Origin: Boswellia sacra
Lineage: Eukaryota; Streptophyta; Magnoliopsida; Sapindales; Burseraceae
Assembly: GCA_013180625.2 (NCBI GenBank)
Contig: SNVD02011059.1
Coordinates: 186,001-250,000 of the forward strand
Direction of reading: 5' to 3'
DNA length: 64,000 nt
Shown here: piece after piece, positions 38,601-51,716 of the stretch
How the letters are laid out: each line of letters starts with the position of its first letter
How positions within the stretch are numbered: the first letter of the stretch is position 1
Position numbers and translations under genes: made by a program
Notes under the pieces: model-generated
Told to the model about the DNA's origin: nothing
The model's database searches: none
Seen by the model: the letters and a program-made list of their open reading frames with translations, nothing else

Positions 38601-39448
38601 TGTGCAAAACAACCTAAAGTAAAAGCATCCATATTAAACCCCAAGTCCGACATCTCTCTATGAACCAAATAAGCTGTATCTAATCTGTCCACTCTTAAAA
38701 AGACCTGAATCAACGCATTATAAGTTGTTCCTGTCGGTTTATACCCGAAATCTTTAAGCCTCCCTAGCTCCTCTAAAGCCACATTCCACAAACCATTTCG
38801 ACAACATTTTTGTATCAAAACATTAAGTAACTTTCCAAGCACTTCCTTATCATCATTTCTTATCTCACGCAAGAATTGTTCAGGCACTCTCTCATCATGA
38901 CCACATTCAATTATCTCTAACAAAGCATTATACACAGGCATAGTATGAGAATACCCAATTTGCCTACCAGCCCATATAAAAAACTTTACACACAATTCTG
39001 GATTTTTCATCAAATTCAACGCGTCATTTACTACAGACTCACTCAATTTCCCTCTAAATTGCCTCAGAAACTTCTGGGTTTGATCACCAAACCCATCATT
39101 ACTACCCATTACAACATTCGCAATCAGAACGGCGTCGTTTGAGCACTTACCAGCATCGAACTTGGGCTGCAAACCAGCATTGGAATTCACCAAAGAGTCC
39201 TTTAGAAAGGCGAATTCTTCAGCGGAAACGGACTCGACCCTAGACTCCTCGGCCAAAAGGGAGTCGTTAGGGTCGATCAATCCGGGGAGAGTGTTGGGAG
39301 AAGAGGCGGAAAGGCATCGGTCGAGGATGGAGAAGAGGTTTTGGCGGGAAAGATGGAGTGAATGGGAGAGGGAGAGGGACGGTTTTGAAGGAAAAATGAG
39401 AGAAGGGATTGAATGAAAGAGAAGAGTGTTTAGCTTCCGTTTGTTCAT
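35673..39448 (-). CDS. P-class pentatricopeptide repeat protein (At1g06710-like)
   Basis: A large exon (39448-36485, 988 codons) and a proposed small terminal exon (35714-35673) give 1001 aa. After a Ser/Leu/Arg-rich N-terminus likely to target mitochondria, P-type 35-residue PPR repeats fill residues from about 200 to 975; repeat hallmarks such as YTILIDTFCKAGLIEQA and VTYTALIDGHCKAGEIEKA recur. No E, DYW or SMR domain is visible. P-class proteins bind organelle RNA to stabilise, splice or process it; the target is unknown. The closest remembered protein is At1g06710 (mitochondrial, about 1000 aa). Without the intron the frame ends in an unrelated hydrophobic tail; splicing at ACG|GTTTGT to AG|AATATT restores NIHWIQEE, as in the Arabidopsis C-terminus. 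Confidence 0.92.
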
Positions 39449-40702
39449 TCTTCACTTCCCCTTCTCTCTCTCTCTCTGCGTGTTTGATGAAATCAAATGC
39501 TTTTAATTTAACTTAGGGTTTAAGGCGGGTTTTAGAAGAAGGTGGGGACATGGTGTTATTTTCATACAAGTTTTGCTTTGGGGGGTTAATGACAAAAGTA
39601 CAAGTATTGGGGTGGTATGGTTAGCAAGTCTTCAAAACTTTTGAGTGCGAGGTTGGGCTGCATGAACCAGAAAAAGTTGTATTGTATGAATACCCAAATT
39701 TTTTTTAAGTCTAACCTTATGGGGCAAATAGAACGAGGTAACTTCAATAAATACTATCAAATTTTATTTTAATCTCAGGCAAAGAATGAATTTGTCATTT
39801 TGATTATCAAGACCCCTAACATTACTTTGAACCAACGTGGAAAATTGACCAAGAGATGAGAAGAAATTTGTGTTACCAATAAAAGAAAAAAATGAGTTTC
39901 ATAAAAGCATAAGAAATTTTTCATAAAAGCACAAGATCTCTTATATGTATGAAACATTGAATTGTTGATTTGGATTCGTACAATATAATTTGAGTAAACC
40001 CAATAAATAATGTCATCAATTTGATAGTAACATTGTGGAGCCAATAGTAACAAGTCTTTAAAACCATATTTGATATATTTTGAGTCGTATAAAATTGCAG
40101 TTAGTTCAAAACTCTTGCTAAAATGAATTAAAGAATGAATTAAAGTATAAATTAAATATATAATTAGCTTCAAGTAAAATATATGTACGACAAATTAAAT
40201 AATCATGGTATGAATTCCAAAATTTCCATGCATTATGTACAATGTATCCACATTAAATTATATACATGGACAAAATCATTTTAGAAACATGTTTAAATAT
40301 ACCTAGGTATAGCATGAGAACTAGTAGAACAAAAAGTGTGAAAAACACTTTGATTTTTCCTTCACTTTTTATATATCTTGCTAATGTAGAATTATATTAA
40401 CAATTAACAAGAACTGACATGACAACTGACGTTGGAAGAACAAAATCACAACCTGAAAATTACTTGTAAAAGAAAATGAGGATTGAGAATTTATTAATTG
40501 TCATTTATATTAACAACCTCTATACAAATCATTTAGCCCTCTCTGCAAATTTGAGTCCAAATACATCATCTCTTTTATTCCAGAGCGATGTCAAAACTTA
40601 GTCTATGCTCTTGTTACAAGGTGTATTAGATAATGTTATAAGCCATCAACATGGCAACAATTGCTACTTCGGCTCAGAAATGGTTAGCATGAAGTTTATT
40701 GT
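39449..40702. other. PPR upstream region and PMT19-like 3' flank
   Basis: A CT-rich leader (about 39460-39480) lies just upstream of the PPR start. The rest is AT-rich spacer reaching the 3' end of the methyltransferase pseudogene. No gene was recognised. Confidence 0.5.
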
Positions 40703-43700
40703 CTACCCTGAATTGTCAACCAAAAGTATCTTTTCAGGATGGAAAGCTCCATTTTCGCTGTGCAAAATCTTGCCATTCCAGCTCATTCGATCGATGATGC
40801 CTTTTACTTTCACAATAATATCAATGTGATCTCTTATAATGACTGCCCCTTCTGGCCGCAGAATCCGATACATCTCAAGAAGGATATCAACAATGTCACA
40901 CCTGCTCAACAAAACGTATTGAAGATAATGTTGTCTACATGCAGGGCTCAGTTTAGGGAGGATTGTTTCAGCATAGCTGACAATTAAAATTCAAGAAGAA
41001 ACGGTAGGTAAACTAAAATTGCATGTGGATAATCAAAATCATCAACATATTTTCTGTATTTTCATCACAATGTATCCACTTTTCGGATTTAATACCATGC
41101 ATTGGAATTGAGAATGCCTCACAAGATCAATCAGAAACAAAAAGTTTCCACAAAAAGGCAAGATGCAGTGAGTAAAACCTACTTCCAGAAAGTTTCTGAA
41201 ATCTTGCTCCATCTTCTCATTTTCCTCAGTCTTAAATAGAAGTTGACAGAATTAAGTACTCACTTGTCCTTATACAAGCTGAATATACCACTGGCATGAA
41301 TTAAATCGTACGTTCTAGGGTAAGTAGAAAAGGCCTCACACCTGCAAGCAAGCAGTGTTGAATCATCCGTTCAATCAGTTTTAAAACAAGTAAATATAGT
41401 AAAATGCACTGCAATCCAAATTAATATTCAGTAGAAACATTCACGGTAAAATCATTATGGTACAAAATGATACAACTAGTTTGATAAGAAACGTAAGACA
41501 GGTTTATCATTGACAGAGACCAGAAGCCCAAAAACAATTAAGGTAAAAGGGTGACAACTAGGAGAAGTACCCAAAAATTCAGAACTACATAATAATCAAT
41601 GTTTAGTTAAGTGTTCTCCTGGTCCATTTTCAGTCAGTTAACCTTAAACTTCGCATGGAATCCAAGCAAACAGTTGTCAATCAAGTCAATGTCCCCCAAT
41701 ATTTTTAAACTCTCAACAATCCATAGTTGTGATGGGAGAGATAATTAAGAAAAATATGTTATGCGAGATGTGACTTTTAGTTGAACAATGGTATACAATT
41801 TCAAAACTATGCAAATAACACTCAACTCTCACGAAGTTATTAATAATTATAATTCAGAACAGATTCTGCAGTAGCAGTTATGCCTCATTTGATTTGGATC
41901 TGTTCATGACATATAGAACACATTTACACTTCAGAATCTGCATAGGGACTTTGCATCTGTCTAAATTACATATATACCAATTGAGGATTATTACTAGCTA
42001 AAGGACAAAGATTATATAAGGAACAAAAATGAACAGAGTGAATTCTGTAATCCTGCCTTACCAATCCATGTAAGTTCCGATAAGGCCACGCTCATACAAG
42101 ACACCAAGGGTATTCTGTTTTCCATCAAACGGAACCACATTCATAACCTAAACTGGATACCTAGCCAATGCAGCAGCAAAACCCCCAAAGCCAGCATTCA
42201 TGTCCATTATATTTCTATGTTTACCAGAAAGGAGAGATTTAATAATGATCCCATAATAGGAAACTCTTTTTTCCCACAACTGGTTGTCCTCATAAAAGGA
42301 TTTGACAGTAATGCCATCAATAATCCCATTTTTTATTCCAGGCGGTGCCGTATTTAACCTTTTAGGCCAATTTTCAAGAGCACCTCCAGATATGTCATGA
42401 ATATCTTTTACCTCTGGAAGAGGAGTAATGCATGGTTTCATCTTCTTGTACCTGATGAAGAATTCATAAACACCACAAATAGGCAGTGCAAAGTTATTAG
42501 GATGAATAAGAAACCTCCATTGGCACAAGAGAATATATACATCCATTGTGGGTTACAAACACTTATGCTATCATGGCACATGCTGGAGATTTAGAGGATA
42601 AATGCCGTCATAAATTTTTCTTATTACCTTTTCTACAGGATATGGGACATTATACTGTCTAATGCCTATGAGTTCATGTTGTATCGACAATTAAAATTTT
42701 AAGAAAACCAGCCTGACCTACATGGCACATGCTGGAGATTTAGAGGATAAATGCTGTCATAAATTTTTCTTATTACCTCTTCTACAGGATATGGGACATT
42801 CTATTGTCTAGTGCCTATGAGTTCATGTTGTATTGACAATTAAAATTTTAAAAAAACCAGCCTGACCTAGGTTAGTTCTCTCTCTAGGAATTGTGTGAAA
42901 CACAAACTTGATGTTACAACTCGACAAGGTAAGTTATTTGCATGTCAGGAGATTACATATATAGCTGAGTTGGCATAAAAAACCACGTCATAGCCATTGC
43001 TAACCAGACTTAAAAGAGTAAAAGTACTAACCAAACAACATCAGGATCAGGTTTAGCACAAAATTGTGATGATTTAAGAGCCTTTAACTTTTCGATGCAA
43101 TGCACATGATTATTAGGCTTTCTCCACACTGCAATTGGCCCCTTCTCAGCAATTTTTTTCCAGCAGAGCCTTTTAGCAAGATTTTCCAAACTGATCTGCT
43201 CATTTTGCAAGTCCTTAGGCTCTCTCTCCCAACCTCTGTAGTTAGTCTTCCAACTTATAGGTGGCCCAGATAACACCCAATAGCCACCAGGACGTAAAAC
43301 TCGATCAACCTCCATCAAGTAAAGCCCATCTAAACATATGAATTTGAATTAGACAATGATTACAAACTGAGAACTGATATGAATTTCTTCTTATGAGGGG
43401 AGAATTTTAACAACATATATACACAATTACACAAACTTATTTAATTCCCCAATTAATTTTCTTCTAGTCTAATTCTATAGCATCTGAATCATGATACAAC
43501 TTAAATAACTGATCTTACTGGAAAACTCATTTCATCAGCATCTGTGCCTTCAAGTACCATAAAAAAGGATTGGCAAAACATCATTATCAATAATTGGTAT
43601 AGTAATCATACATCCTGATTTGGAGATTCAAGCAAGAGTACAATAACTGGTCCATGGAACAAGGCATCTGGAACAATGGGCCATATCAAAAGATCTTGAT

Positions 43701-45908
43701 GGATATGGTAGCTGATACGTGCTTAGTATACCAAGCATGGCTGGAAGTCCTCGTTCAAGGGCAAACTGTACTTGAGCTTCGTGTATATCCCTAGGTGCAA
43801 CTGACATTGTCAAGATGTTATAGTCCATTAGAGAGGCTCCAAAGCTTGCAACCTGAGGAGAATGCAGGTTTGAAAAACTGTATATTGAAAAATATTCATA
43901 GCTATCAACCCTTGTAGATGAGAGAAATCATAATGAATTTAGACATTCAAATCATGCATCATATCTGCAGCCAGCTTGAACAAAAACTATAAATGATCAA
44001 GTAGAAAAGAAAGAAAAATACTTGAATTAGGTTAAGAGAAAAACAGATTTTAATAAGAGTTTAAAGATCTTCTAAGATTTTCAACAGATCTCAGGACCTG
44101 CCATAAAAGTTTTGAAGGAAAAACGAAAAGTAAAGAAACAAAAATAAAAAGAATCAGGGCAAGGAAGGAAGAGGATGAAAAAATAATAACAATCTTATGT
44201 GGCTTCAATCAGATTCCAATATTGCAAATAAATTGTGTTATCTTTCTTCGACATAACAAAAGAGATTGAATCAACGAATGGAATGCTACAAATGGATAAA
44301 AGTAACAAACCACAGCATAAAAATGCATTAATAATATCTCAAACATTAACAACAGAAAGGTTTTATCAAAGTGCTTTTGATTTTTGCCTTTAATTGTTTG
44401 TATTTTCTCTATCTTCAAGCTTCATAGAAGTGAGTTGCCACATGTGGTTGGTTCCATAATAGGAAAAGCAGCGCCAAAAACAATCATTGCATTGGACGGT
44501 TAGGTGTTTTAACAGACCCACTACTAATGACGCTTTACCTCTGAAGAGTGCATAATAGGCAAAATTGATTTGGGCGAGCAAAATCTAACCAAATGCAGAA
44601 GCACTTCCAAAGCATCAAGCAAAGCCCAATTCTAAAATCAGAAAAAGCTAAATCTAGACTTTAAGCCTTAAAGGACTAACATTTGCAACAGCAACAAATC
44701 ACAATTTCTGCTCTGCATACTATCCTAAACCTTAATGTCTAATTCAAGATAAATTTCTGAAAGAATCAAAACTAGATAAACCCCTTATTTAGAGGACTAT
44801 TTCTCCTAGTAGCTCTCTCTCATTTTCTGTTCATGATAAATAAATGAAAACCAAAAACTGAATATTAAAGGCGTGGGACTGTCGACAAGTTACTAAAAAT
44901 TAACTTTTGACGGTTATTGATTCACTGTCAACATAAAAAATGATCCATAAGCTGTATCATTAAAAAACAAAGAAATAAACAACAACAGATGACAAAGCCA
45001 AAGATGCCAACATAATCCCAAGCCACAGGTCCACGACCATATCCAGTCCTAATACTTTACTGATTACTGCATTCTATGACTAAATTAATCTTGTAGAATT
45101 AAGTAAATAATATCTAATTCACTGAATTCAACAAGTTCTTCAGTCTACCAGACAACTAAATAAGAAAAATCAGAAGCAAAAAAAACAAAACTTGATCGTT
45201 CAATCAACTCACCCCACAGCCAACATCAAGAACTGTCCTTATTTTCCAGATTTCAAGGGCAGAACGCGCTTGATCAAATCCACATAACCCTTGGCTCCCC
45301 TTGTAAAAGAAGTCCCACCGCCAGGAAAAACCAGGCGTTCACCTTCCAATCTAACCCAATTCTGTGATTTCTTGTACAAAGTAAGCTTCTTGGAAGGCAC
45401 GTTCCTGAACCATGCATAGTCTTTGCTTTTTGGCCATCTAAACGGCCTCCGGTAGCCAATAGGCTTCGGTATCAAACACTTGACTCTCTCTTAGCATCCG
45501 GGCAATGCCGATCTCTGTGAAAGAACCTTTGAACTTCTTTTCTATGGAGGGATCATGACAAGGCAGGTAGTTGGTGAAGTTCCTGGGACAAAGTTGAAAC
45601 AATAGCAGCTTCTGTGGTGGAGGCTGCTGAGGAAGAGGGAGAGTGTGGCGTGGCTCGAAGTGAAGAGGAGTTGAAATGGGGACATGGGTTGTGAAGTTAA
45701 GCTGCAAACAAGGAAACGGGTGATGATGATGAAGATGATGATGATGGGATTGTTGAAGGAAAGTTGAAGAGTAGGAGGAATTTGTGTAGAAGCCAAGAAA
45801 GTAAGAAAGAGAGACAAGGATGGTGGTGAGGAAGAGCTTCACAAGAGGTCTTTTAAGAGGGTTGGGTGCACTGGAAAGCTGTTGATGGGGTTGCGCTGGA
45901 GTTGCCAT
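40703..45908 (-). pseudogene. PMT19: PMT19-like DUF248 methyltransferase, broken by 3 frameshifts and a stop
   Basis: Six exons with intact GT-AG borders: 45908-45213, 43852-43642, 43329-43032, 42451-42062, 41341-41264 and 40901-40703. They encode a Golgi type II membrane protein of the putative SAM-dependent methyltransferase (PMT) family: short cytosolic tail, one membrane anchor (LVKLFLTTILVSLSYFLGFY), His/Pro-rich stem, then catalytic motifs [65 protein letters not shown] and PEGAVIIRDH. Lesions: single-base losses near 45525-45545, 45481-45492 and 45239-45247 (an A run), and TGG to TAG at 42148-42150. The spliced length (1872 nt) is a multiple of three because the three losses sum to one codon. 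It is probably a recent pseudogene; homopolymer assembly errors could explain some frameshifts. Confidence 0.88.
42572..42870. repeat. Tandem duplication (149 bp x 2) in a PMT19-like intron
   Basis: Two adjacent, nearly identical copies start CATGGCACATGCTGG at 42572 and 42721. They lie in the intron between exons 3 and 4. Confidence 0.92.
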
Positions 45909-46354
45909 TTGGTTAGTTCGTAGTGGGTGATGGTGGTTCTGCTGCTGAAAAAGCTCCCAAATGGTGTTGAAAGCAAGTATGGAAAAATTATTAAAATATT
46001 ATGATCCGAGGATAATAATCTAGGAATGCTAAAATGTACAGAGGATTGCAATAAACAAATCTAAGAGATATACAAAGACAGAGAACTCATAATTCTAAAT
46101 TCACTGTTTTATCGCTGGCTTTTTCCACTTCACGTTTTGACTTGTACGTCTCTTACAGTGAGAAGCAAACCGCGTCCATCTAATGAGTTCGAGGCTTACA
46201 AATTTTTTGGTGTTTTTCATTTTTATGGTTTTAACCCTCTAATAACAAAGGTTAGATAAACCTTTCTACTAATTATTAAAATATAAAACTATTATTAAAT
46301 CTATATATATTAACTTAAGTTTTTAGATAAACTGATAGTCTTAATATGATATCA
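45909..46354. other. Upstream flank of the PMT19-like gene
   Basis: The expected promoter and leader of the minus-strand methyltransferase, then AT-rich DNA leading into the tandem array. No separate gene was seen. Confidence 0.45.
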
Positions 46355-47522
46355 GAGTTTTTAATCTAAGGTTCAAATAAATTATAAGGTCATATTCATG
46401 TTCAAAAAAATTAAACCATGTCCACATGCAAGAAAACGTAAAAGGACGTGATAAAGCTTAGGAGCTAATTATTTTTTTATTTGAATTTGGAATTTAACTT
46501 TTTTTTATTTAAGACTTAATCAAATGTTTTTATCTTAATAGAAATGCTAAATATTCTAGCTTTAATCTTAATACAAATATTTTATTCATTTATTACTCAT
46601 TTAGTTCTCTTAAATGTTCTTATAAAAATTCATTTATAATCAATTTGTATATAGCTTAATATTTTAATTTTGGGATATAACTATTTATTTCTAATTTTAT
46701 ATTATGATTCTACAAAATTTTAAAATTATTTTATGATCATTTAGCTTATTTATGTATCAAATTCTTTTTTTAAAAAATAAATTATTTCCCAATATATACA
46801 TTTAAATAAATTAAATTAACAAAAAATTTTGATATACAAATATTTTATCATGTAAAATAATCACAAGTAAAAATAATATACATATATATAATAATATATG
46901 TATAAAATTATTAGATTTCAGGCATTTTCAATCAGATGTTTAAATAAAAAAAAACATATTATTCAAAATTTTATATTCAAACCTATTTAAATTTTAATTT
47001 AATTCAACATATTTAGATTTCGGATAAAATAAAATACCCCCTTGGTATAAGCTCCAAACCCCTGTTTAAAAAAATTCTAAAAAGATAATGAGGCCAGGGA
47101 TATGTGTTAAATAAAAAATCATTCTATCCGGTCAATATTATCAATTAATATTACCAAAGCCAATCATTTCGTATGGAACTTCATAGTGGTTTTTAATGAG
47201 TTTTTCTTTATGATAATATTTAAAATCTCAAAAGATACATTGTCTATTAATACACAAAAGAATAAAGTATACGATGGCATTGCCCACTCTGGATTTAATG
47301 CTAAACAAAAACTTCGAATGAGTACGAGAACGGTAGATGGAGAGAGATACGTTGTAGACCCTATCATACTAACAGGACAAATATCTCAACTCAACTCTAC
47401 TTACACGAACTTAAATGCCATCCCCTATTCATATGTGGATATTTTGTTAATAATACAACGTAACAAATTTCATAGAAGCATTCCTCAAATCTTCGTGACA
47501 ATGATCCTTATGATTACTCACT

Positions 47523-47992
47523 AAGATTGAATAAAGTGATCGAGCACCTGAAGCTTTCAAAACTTTTTATAAAGATAATTTTCTCAAACAATGAATTTGA
47601 AGAGGAGATTCCGATGTCAATTTAAAAACTTTTCCAATCATTATCTCTAATGTCACATCTCATCATCTTTGACCAACCTAATAGAGGTAGAATCCCATAA
47701 CACCTTTACTAAAAAGCTCTCAATCAGGAGAAATTCCCCAAAAGATCTCAACCCTGGAATACTTTGATATCTCTCATGACAATCTTATAGGTCCCATACC
47801 ATAAGAAAAACAATTCATGCATTGGCGAATAATTCATTCGATGGAACGCTAGATTGTCGAAAGATCAAGGAACAAGCTCTGCCTTTAAATTTGGTTGTGA
47901 TTGGGTATGCATGTGGGCTAATAATTGGAATCTTTAGTACTTGGAAAAATGCTTTCCACAAGCCAAACATGAATGGTTTTCCAGATCATTAA
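47523..47992 (+). pseudogene. LRR receptor-like protein C-terminal remnant, unit 1
   Basis: The plus strand shows, across frames, pieces of the end of an RLP (extracellular LRR immune or developmental receptor without kinase): FSNNEFEEEIPMSI (last LRRs), the TLEYFDISHDN / GPTPQ cap (frame-shifted here) and the membrane segment LNLVVIGYACGLIIG, then a short tail with TAA at 47990. Stops after MSI and frame changes before the membrane segment show it is dead. Only the last 150 or so residues of the receptor are represented; the rest of the LRR domain is not recognisable in this unit. Confidence 0.72.
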
Positions 47993-48921
47993 TTGAAACT
48001 GAAATTGAAAAAATCTGAAAAGAAAAAGGACAGAGAAACATTTGGTCCATCGATCTTAAACATATTTATTTGGTGGACCCTTTTATTACATATAGCTAGC
48101 CGGATATCTCAAGTATCCTTTCTCGAACTTAAATGCTACATATATATTATAGAGGGTCTTGGATGCATTTGCTGCATCCTTGATGTGGAAAATATTTTCT
48201 CTCTCCTACTTTGGATGCATCTCATTGACTTACTTCATCACTGGTGGATGCACCCAAGACTCTCCTTATATATATAAATATATGAATTCTCTAATACAAA
48301 GAGGTTTAAGATGGAATCTTAATTATAATCACAATTAATTAAACAACGATTTTTAGATGTTGTTTGTATCTGCAGAATGAGTCAAATGTTGCTTAAATTG
48401 ATATAGCAAACATTAATTACATAGTTCGGTTAATCTTCTGATGATCATTCAGGCATTCGCAAACATTAAAAACCTTCTCAAGGAAATATAAATCAATGTG
48501 TCGAATACGGAGAAATTAGTTTTATTTGTGTATAAAAAATTGTAGCATTATCGATCTTCAAAAATTTTCCCTTCCTAATACCTTTGGTATGTGATTCATT
48601 CACTTGTGAACAGCTTCTTAACCTAGTTATTAATATTGGTAATTTTTATAATTGATTTGCATAATCTAAACAACGATTTGAACATTAATGACGTGATCAC
48701 TCATGCCAATACGATACAATGTTATATATGTAAATACTCATTATGTATATTGATACATTTCTATGTAAATATAAAATTAATATATTCGATTACGATTTTT
48801 AACATATATAATTAATTAACTTTTGTCAAAATGACAATTATTAGAAACAATTTAGGAAAATAGTGTTCTATTTTTTTTTGCAAGTTTTTAATTGCTCTCG
48901 AGAAATCTTGCCCTTAAAAAT

Positions 48922-48952
48922 TATATATAAAATGCTGCTCACTATGCATGCA
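48922..48952 (+). promoter_or_regulatory. TATA box and RY motif of defensin-like gene 1
   Basis: TATATATAA (48922-48930) lies 81 bp before the ATG. CATGCA (48947-48952) sits 25 bp from the TATA start, near the expected transcription start. RY (CATGCA) is a known target of seed B3 factors (ABI3/FUS3/LEC2). The same pair recurs in the other two units. Confidence 0.6.
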
Positions 48953-49010
48953 CATGTAAGCGCAATTATCCTTAATTAACAGAAACTTTGAGAAGTTCTG
49001 CATCGAGAGA

Positions 49011-49340
49011 ATGGCTCAAATGAAAGTTTTCTCCTTTGTTCTTATTGTAGCCCTCATGCTATTGCCATGCATACGTAAGTAACATATAAAGTTAAATGTA
49101 ATTAATGTGTTTTCCATTGTCAAAATTGATTAATTTAAGGGGGAGTAATGTGGCTTTTAATTTTCAGATTGCAGGTGGGAAGTTGCCGGTGAAACTGAAA
49201 TACATGTGAATTCAAAATGTTGCCGTGATCATCATGAGGCGGAAGGGTGTGTGCCAGATTCATGCTGGAACAAGTGCAAGGCAGGTTGCGACAAAGGAGG
49301 CTTCTGCAAGAAAGCTCACCTGTGTCATTGCTATTGCTAA
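49011..49340 (+). CDS. Defensin-like cysteine-rich secreted peptide, copy 1
   Basis: Two exons (49011-49074, 49168-49340; GTAAGT...TTTCAG) encode 78 aa. A signal peptide covers about the first 23 residues (MAQMKVFSFVLIVALMLLP...). The mature part of about 55 residues has a Cys pattern CC-x8-C-x4-C-x3-C-x3-C-x5-C-x5-C-x1-C-x1-C and ends CHCYC, with GGFC matching the defensin GxC motif. The exon 1 signal / exon 2 mature split after one intron is typical of plant defensin-like (DEFL/LCR) genes. These act as secreted antimicrobial or cell-signalling peptides; which applies here cannot be told. An AATAAA follows at 49397. The frame is intact, and the gene is nearly identical to the copies at 52756 and 57226. 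Confidence 0.88.
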
Positions 49341-51229
49341 TCAATATATATGATCTTTAATTTCTTTCCATGTCTTAAAAATCTTTCCTGTATCTTAATA
49401 AAAACACTTTCGCATCGCTTCTAGTTTTTAACGTTTTCTCAATGAATAATATTATTCATACAAACAAGCTGATGTGCAATGATTTAATTGGAGAAGATAA
49501 TTTTAAATTTTAATTATATTAATTACGTATATGATATAGTAATTAATCAATAATACCACATTAGGTTATATGAGTGAATATTGGGTAGATTTATTTACAA
49601 GTTTTCCTATTTCCAAGCAAATCTTTTTCTTTCACTAGTCTTCTTCCTATTGTCTTTTTACTCTTATTTTATGTGTATTTAATTTTGGCCGTAATATTTA
49701 CTTACCATATAATCATATCTTAATTATTAATCTATATAAATATAAAAGATATACACATATAAATTATTCTTTCTTTTAATATATGATTTTAGAATAATGT
49801 GGAAATCAAAGTGAGAGAAACAAAATTACTTTTCCGTAAAATCATGTATCATTCATCTTTAAATTTCTTAATTTTTTAAAAATACGTACACTTGATGCCT
49901 GTTGGTATTATGACCACATTCTTATCATTAATGATTGTTTGTTAAATAATTTTCCTAAAAAGTGTGATTGATAGCATGGCTTAAAAGCTAGCGGATGCTA
50001 ATTGATATTATTAAACATAGCCATTTATTTATGTGTATTTTGACGTCATAGCATGTTAAAATTGGTATCCAAAACCATAGCCAATGAGCTGATCCAATCA
50101 AAACTGTACGTTCTAAAGTTTCATCTCAAAGTTTTTAGTCAAATAGATTGTAAGGCCATATTCACCTTCTAAAAAAACGTGAGACCATGTCCACATGCAA
50201 GAAAACGTAAAAGGACGTAGTAAAGCTTAGGAGCTAATTATTTTTTTATTTGAATTTTGAATTTAACTTTTGTTTTTTAATTTGAGATTTAATCAAACAT
50301 TTTTATCTGAATGGAAAGACCTAAATATTCTAGCTTTAATCCGAACTAAATATTTTATTCATTTATTAATCCTTTAGTTCTCTTAAATGTTCTTATAAAA
50401 ATTCATTTATGATCAATTTATATATAGCCTAATATCTTAATTCTGGAATATAACTATTTATTTCTAATTTTATATTATGATTCTATAAATTTTTAAAATT
50501 ATTTTATAGTTATTTGGCTTATTTATGTATCAAATTCTTTTTTAAAAAATAAATTATTTCCCAATATATACATTTAAATAAATTAAATTAACAAAAAAAT
50601 TTGATGTACAAATATTTTACCATGTAAAATAATCACAAGTAAAAATAATATAGATATATATAAGAATATATGAATAAAATTATTAGTTTTACAGGCATTT
50701 TGACTCAGATGTTAAAATAAAAAAGCAAACATATTATTCATATTTTTATATTCAAACCTATTCAGATTTTAATTTAATTCAGTCATATTTAGATTTTAGA
50801 TAAAATAAAATACCCCCTTAGTATAAGCTCCAAATCCTAAAAACTAAAAAAAGGTTATGAGGCCACGAATATGTGTTAAATAAAAAATTATTCTGTACGG
50901 TTGATATTATCAATTAACATTACCAAAACCAACCAATTCATGTCGAACTTAATAGTGGTTTTTAATGAGTTTTTCTTTATGATAATATTTAAAATCAAAA
51001 GATACATTGTCTATTGATACACAAAAGAATAAAATATACGATGGCATTGCTCGGTTTGAATTCAATGCTAAAAAAAACTTTGAATGAGTACAAGGGTAGA
51101 TGGAGAGAGACATTGTAGACCCTATTATACTTACAAGACAAATATCTCAACTCAACTCTACTTACACGAACTTAAATGCCCTTCCTACTCATATATGGAT
51201 AATACAACTTAATAGAGGTAGAATAAAGC

Positions 51230-51716
51230 ATTCCTCCATTACTCACTAAGATTGAATAAAGTGATTGAGCACCTGAAGCTCTCAAAACTTTTTATAAAGA
51301 TAATTTTCTCGAAAAATGAATTTGAAGAGGAGATTCCAATGTCAATTTAAAAACTTTTCCAATCATTACCTCCAATGTCACATCTCATCATCTTTGGCCA
51401 ACCTAATAGAGGTAGAATCCCATAACACCTTTACTAAAAAGCTCTCATCAGGATAAATACCCCAAAAGATCTCAACCCTGAAGTACTTTGATATCTCTCA
51501 TGACAATCTTTTAGGTCCCGTACCACAAGCAAAACAATTAATGCATTGGCAAATAATTCATTCGATGGAACCCTAGGTTGTCGAAAGATCAAGGAGCAAG
51601 CTCTCCCTTTGAATTTGGTTGTGATTGGGTATGCATGTGGGCTAATAATTGGAATCTTTAGTACTTGGAAAAATCCTTATCACAAGCCAAACATGAATGG
51701 CTTTCCAGAACATTAA
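51230..51716 (+). pseudogene. LRR receptor-like protein C-terminal remnant, unit 2
   Basis: Homologous to 47523-47992, with the last LRR pieces, the cap and the LNLVVIGYACGLIIG membrane segment, ending at TAA 51714. The same stop after MSI is present, so the parent was dead before the array was duplicated. Confidence 0.72.

Larger units (their letters stand above)
46355..50054 (+). repeat. Defensin-like/RLP tandem array, unit 1
   Basis: Unit of about 3.7 kb. Homology with units 2 and 3 starts in the leader beginning near GGTCATATTCATG (about 46390). Order: AT-rich leader, one copy of the roughly 387-bp module (about 47045-47428), RLP C-terminal remnant, a roughly 250-bp GGATGCA-rich spacer, defensin-like gene, 3' flank. 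The left edge is approximate. Confidence 0.85.
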
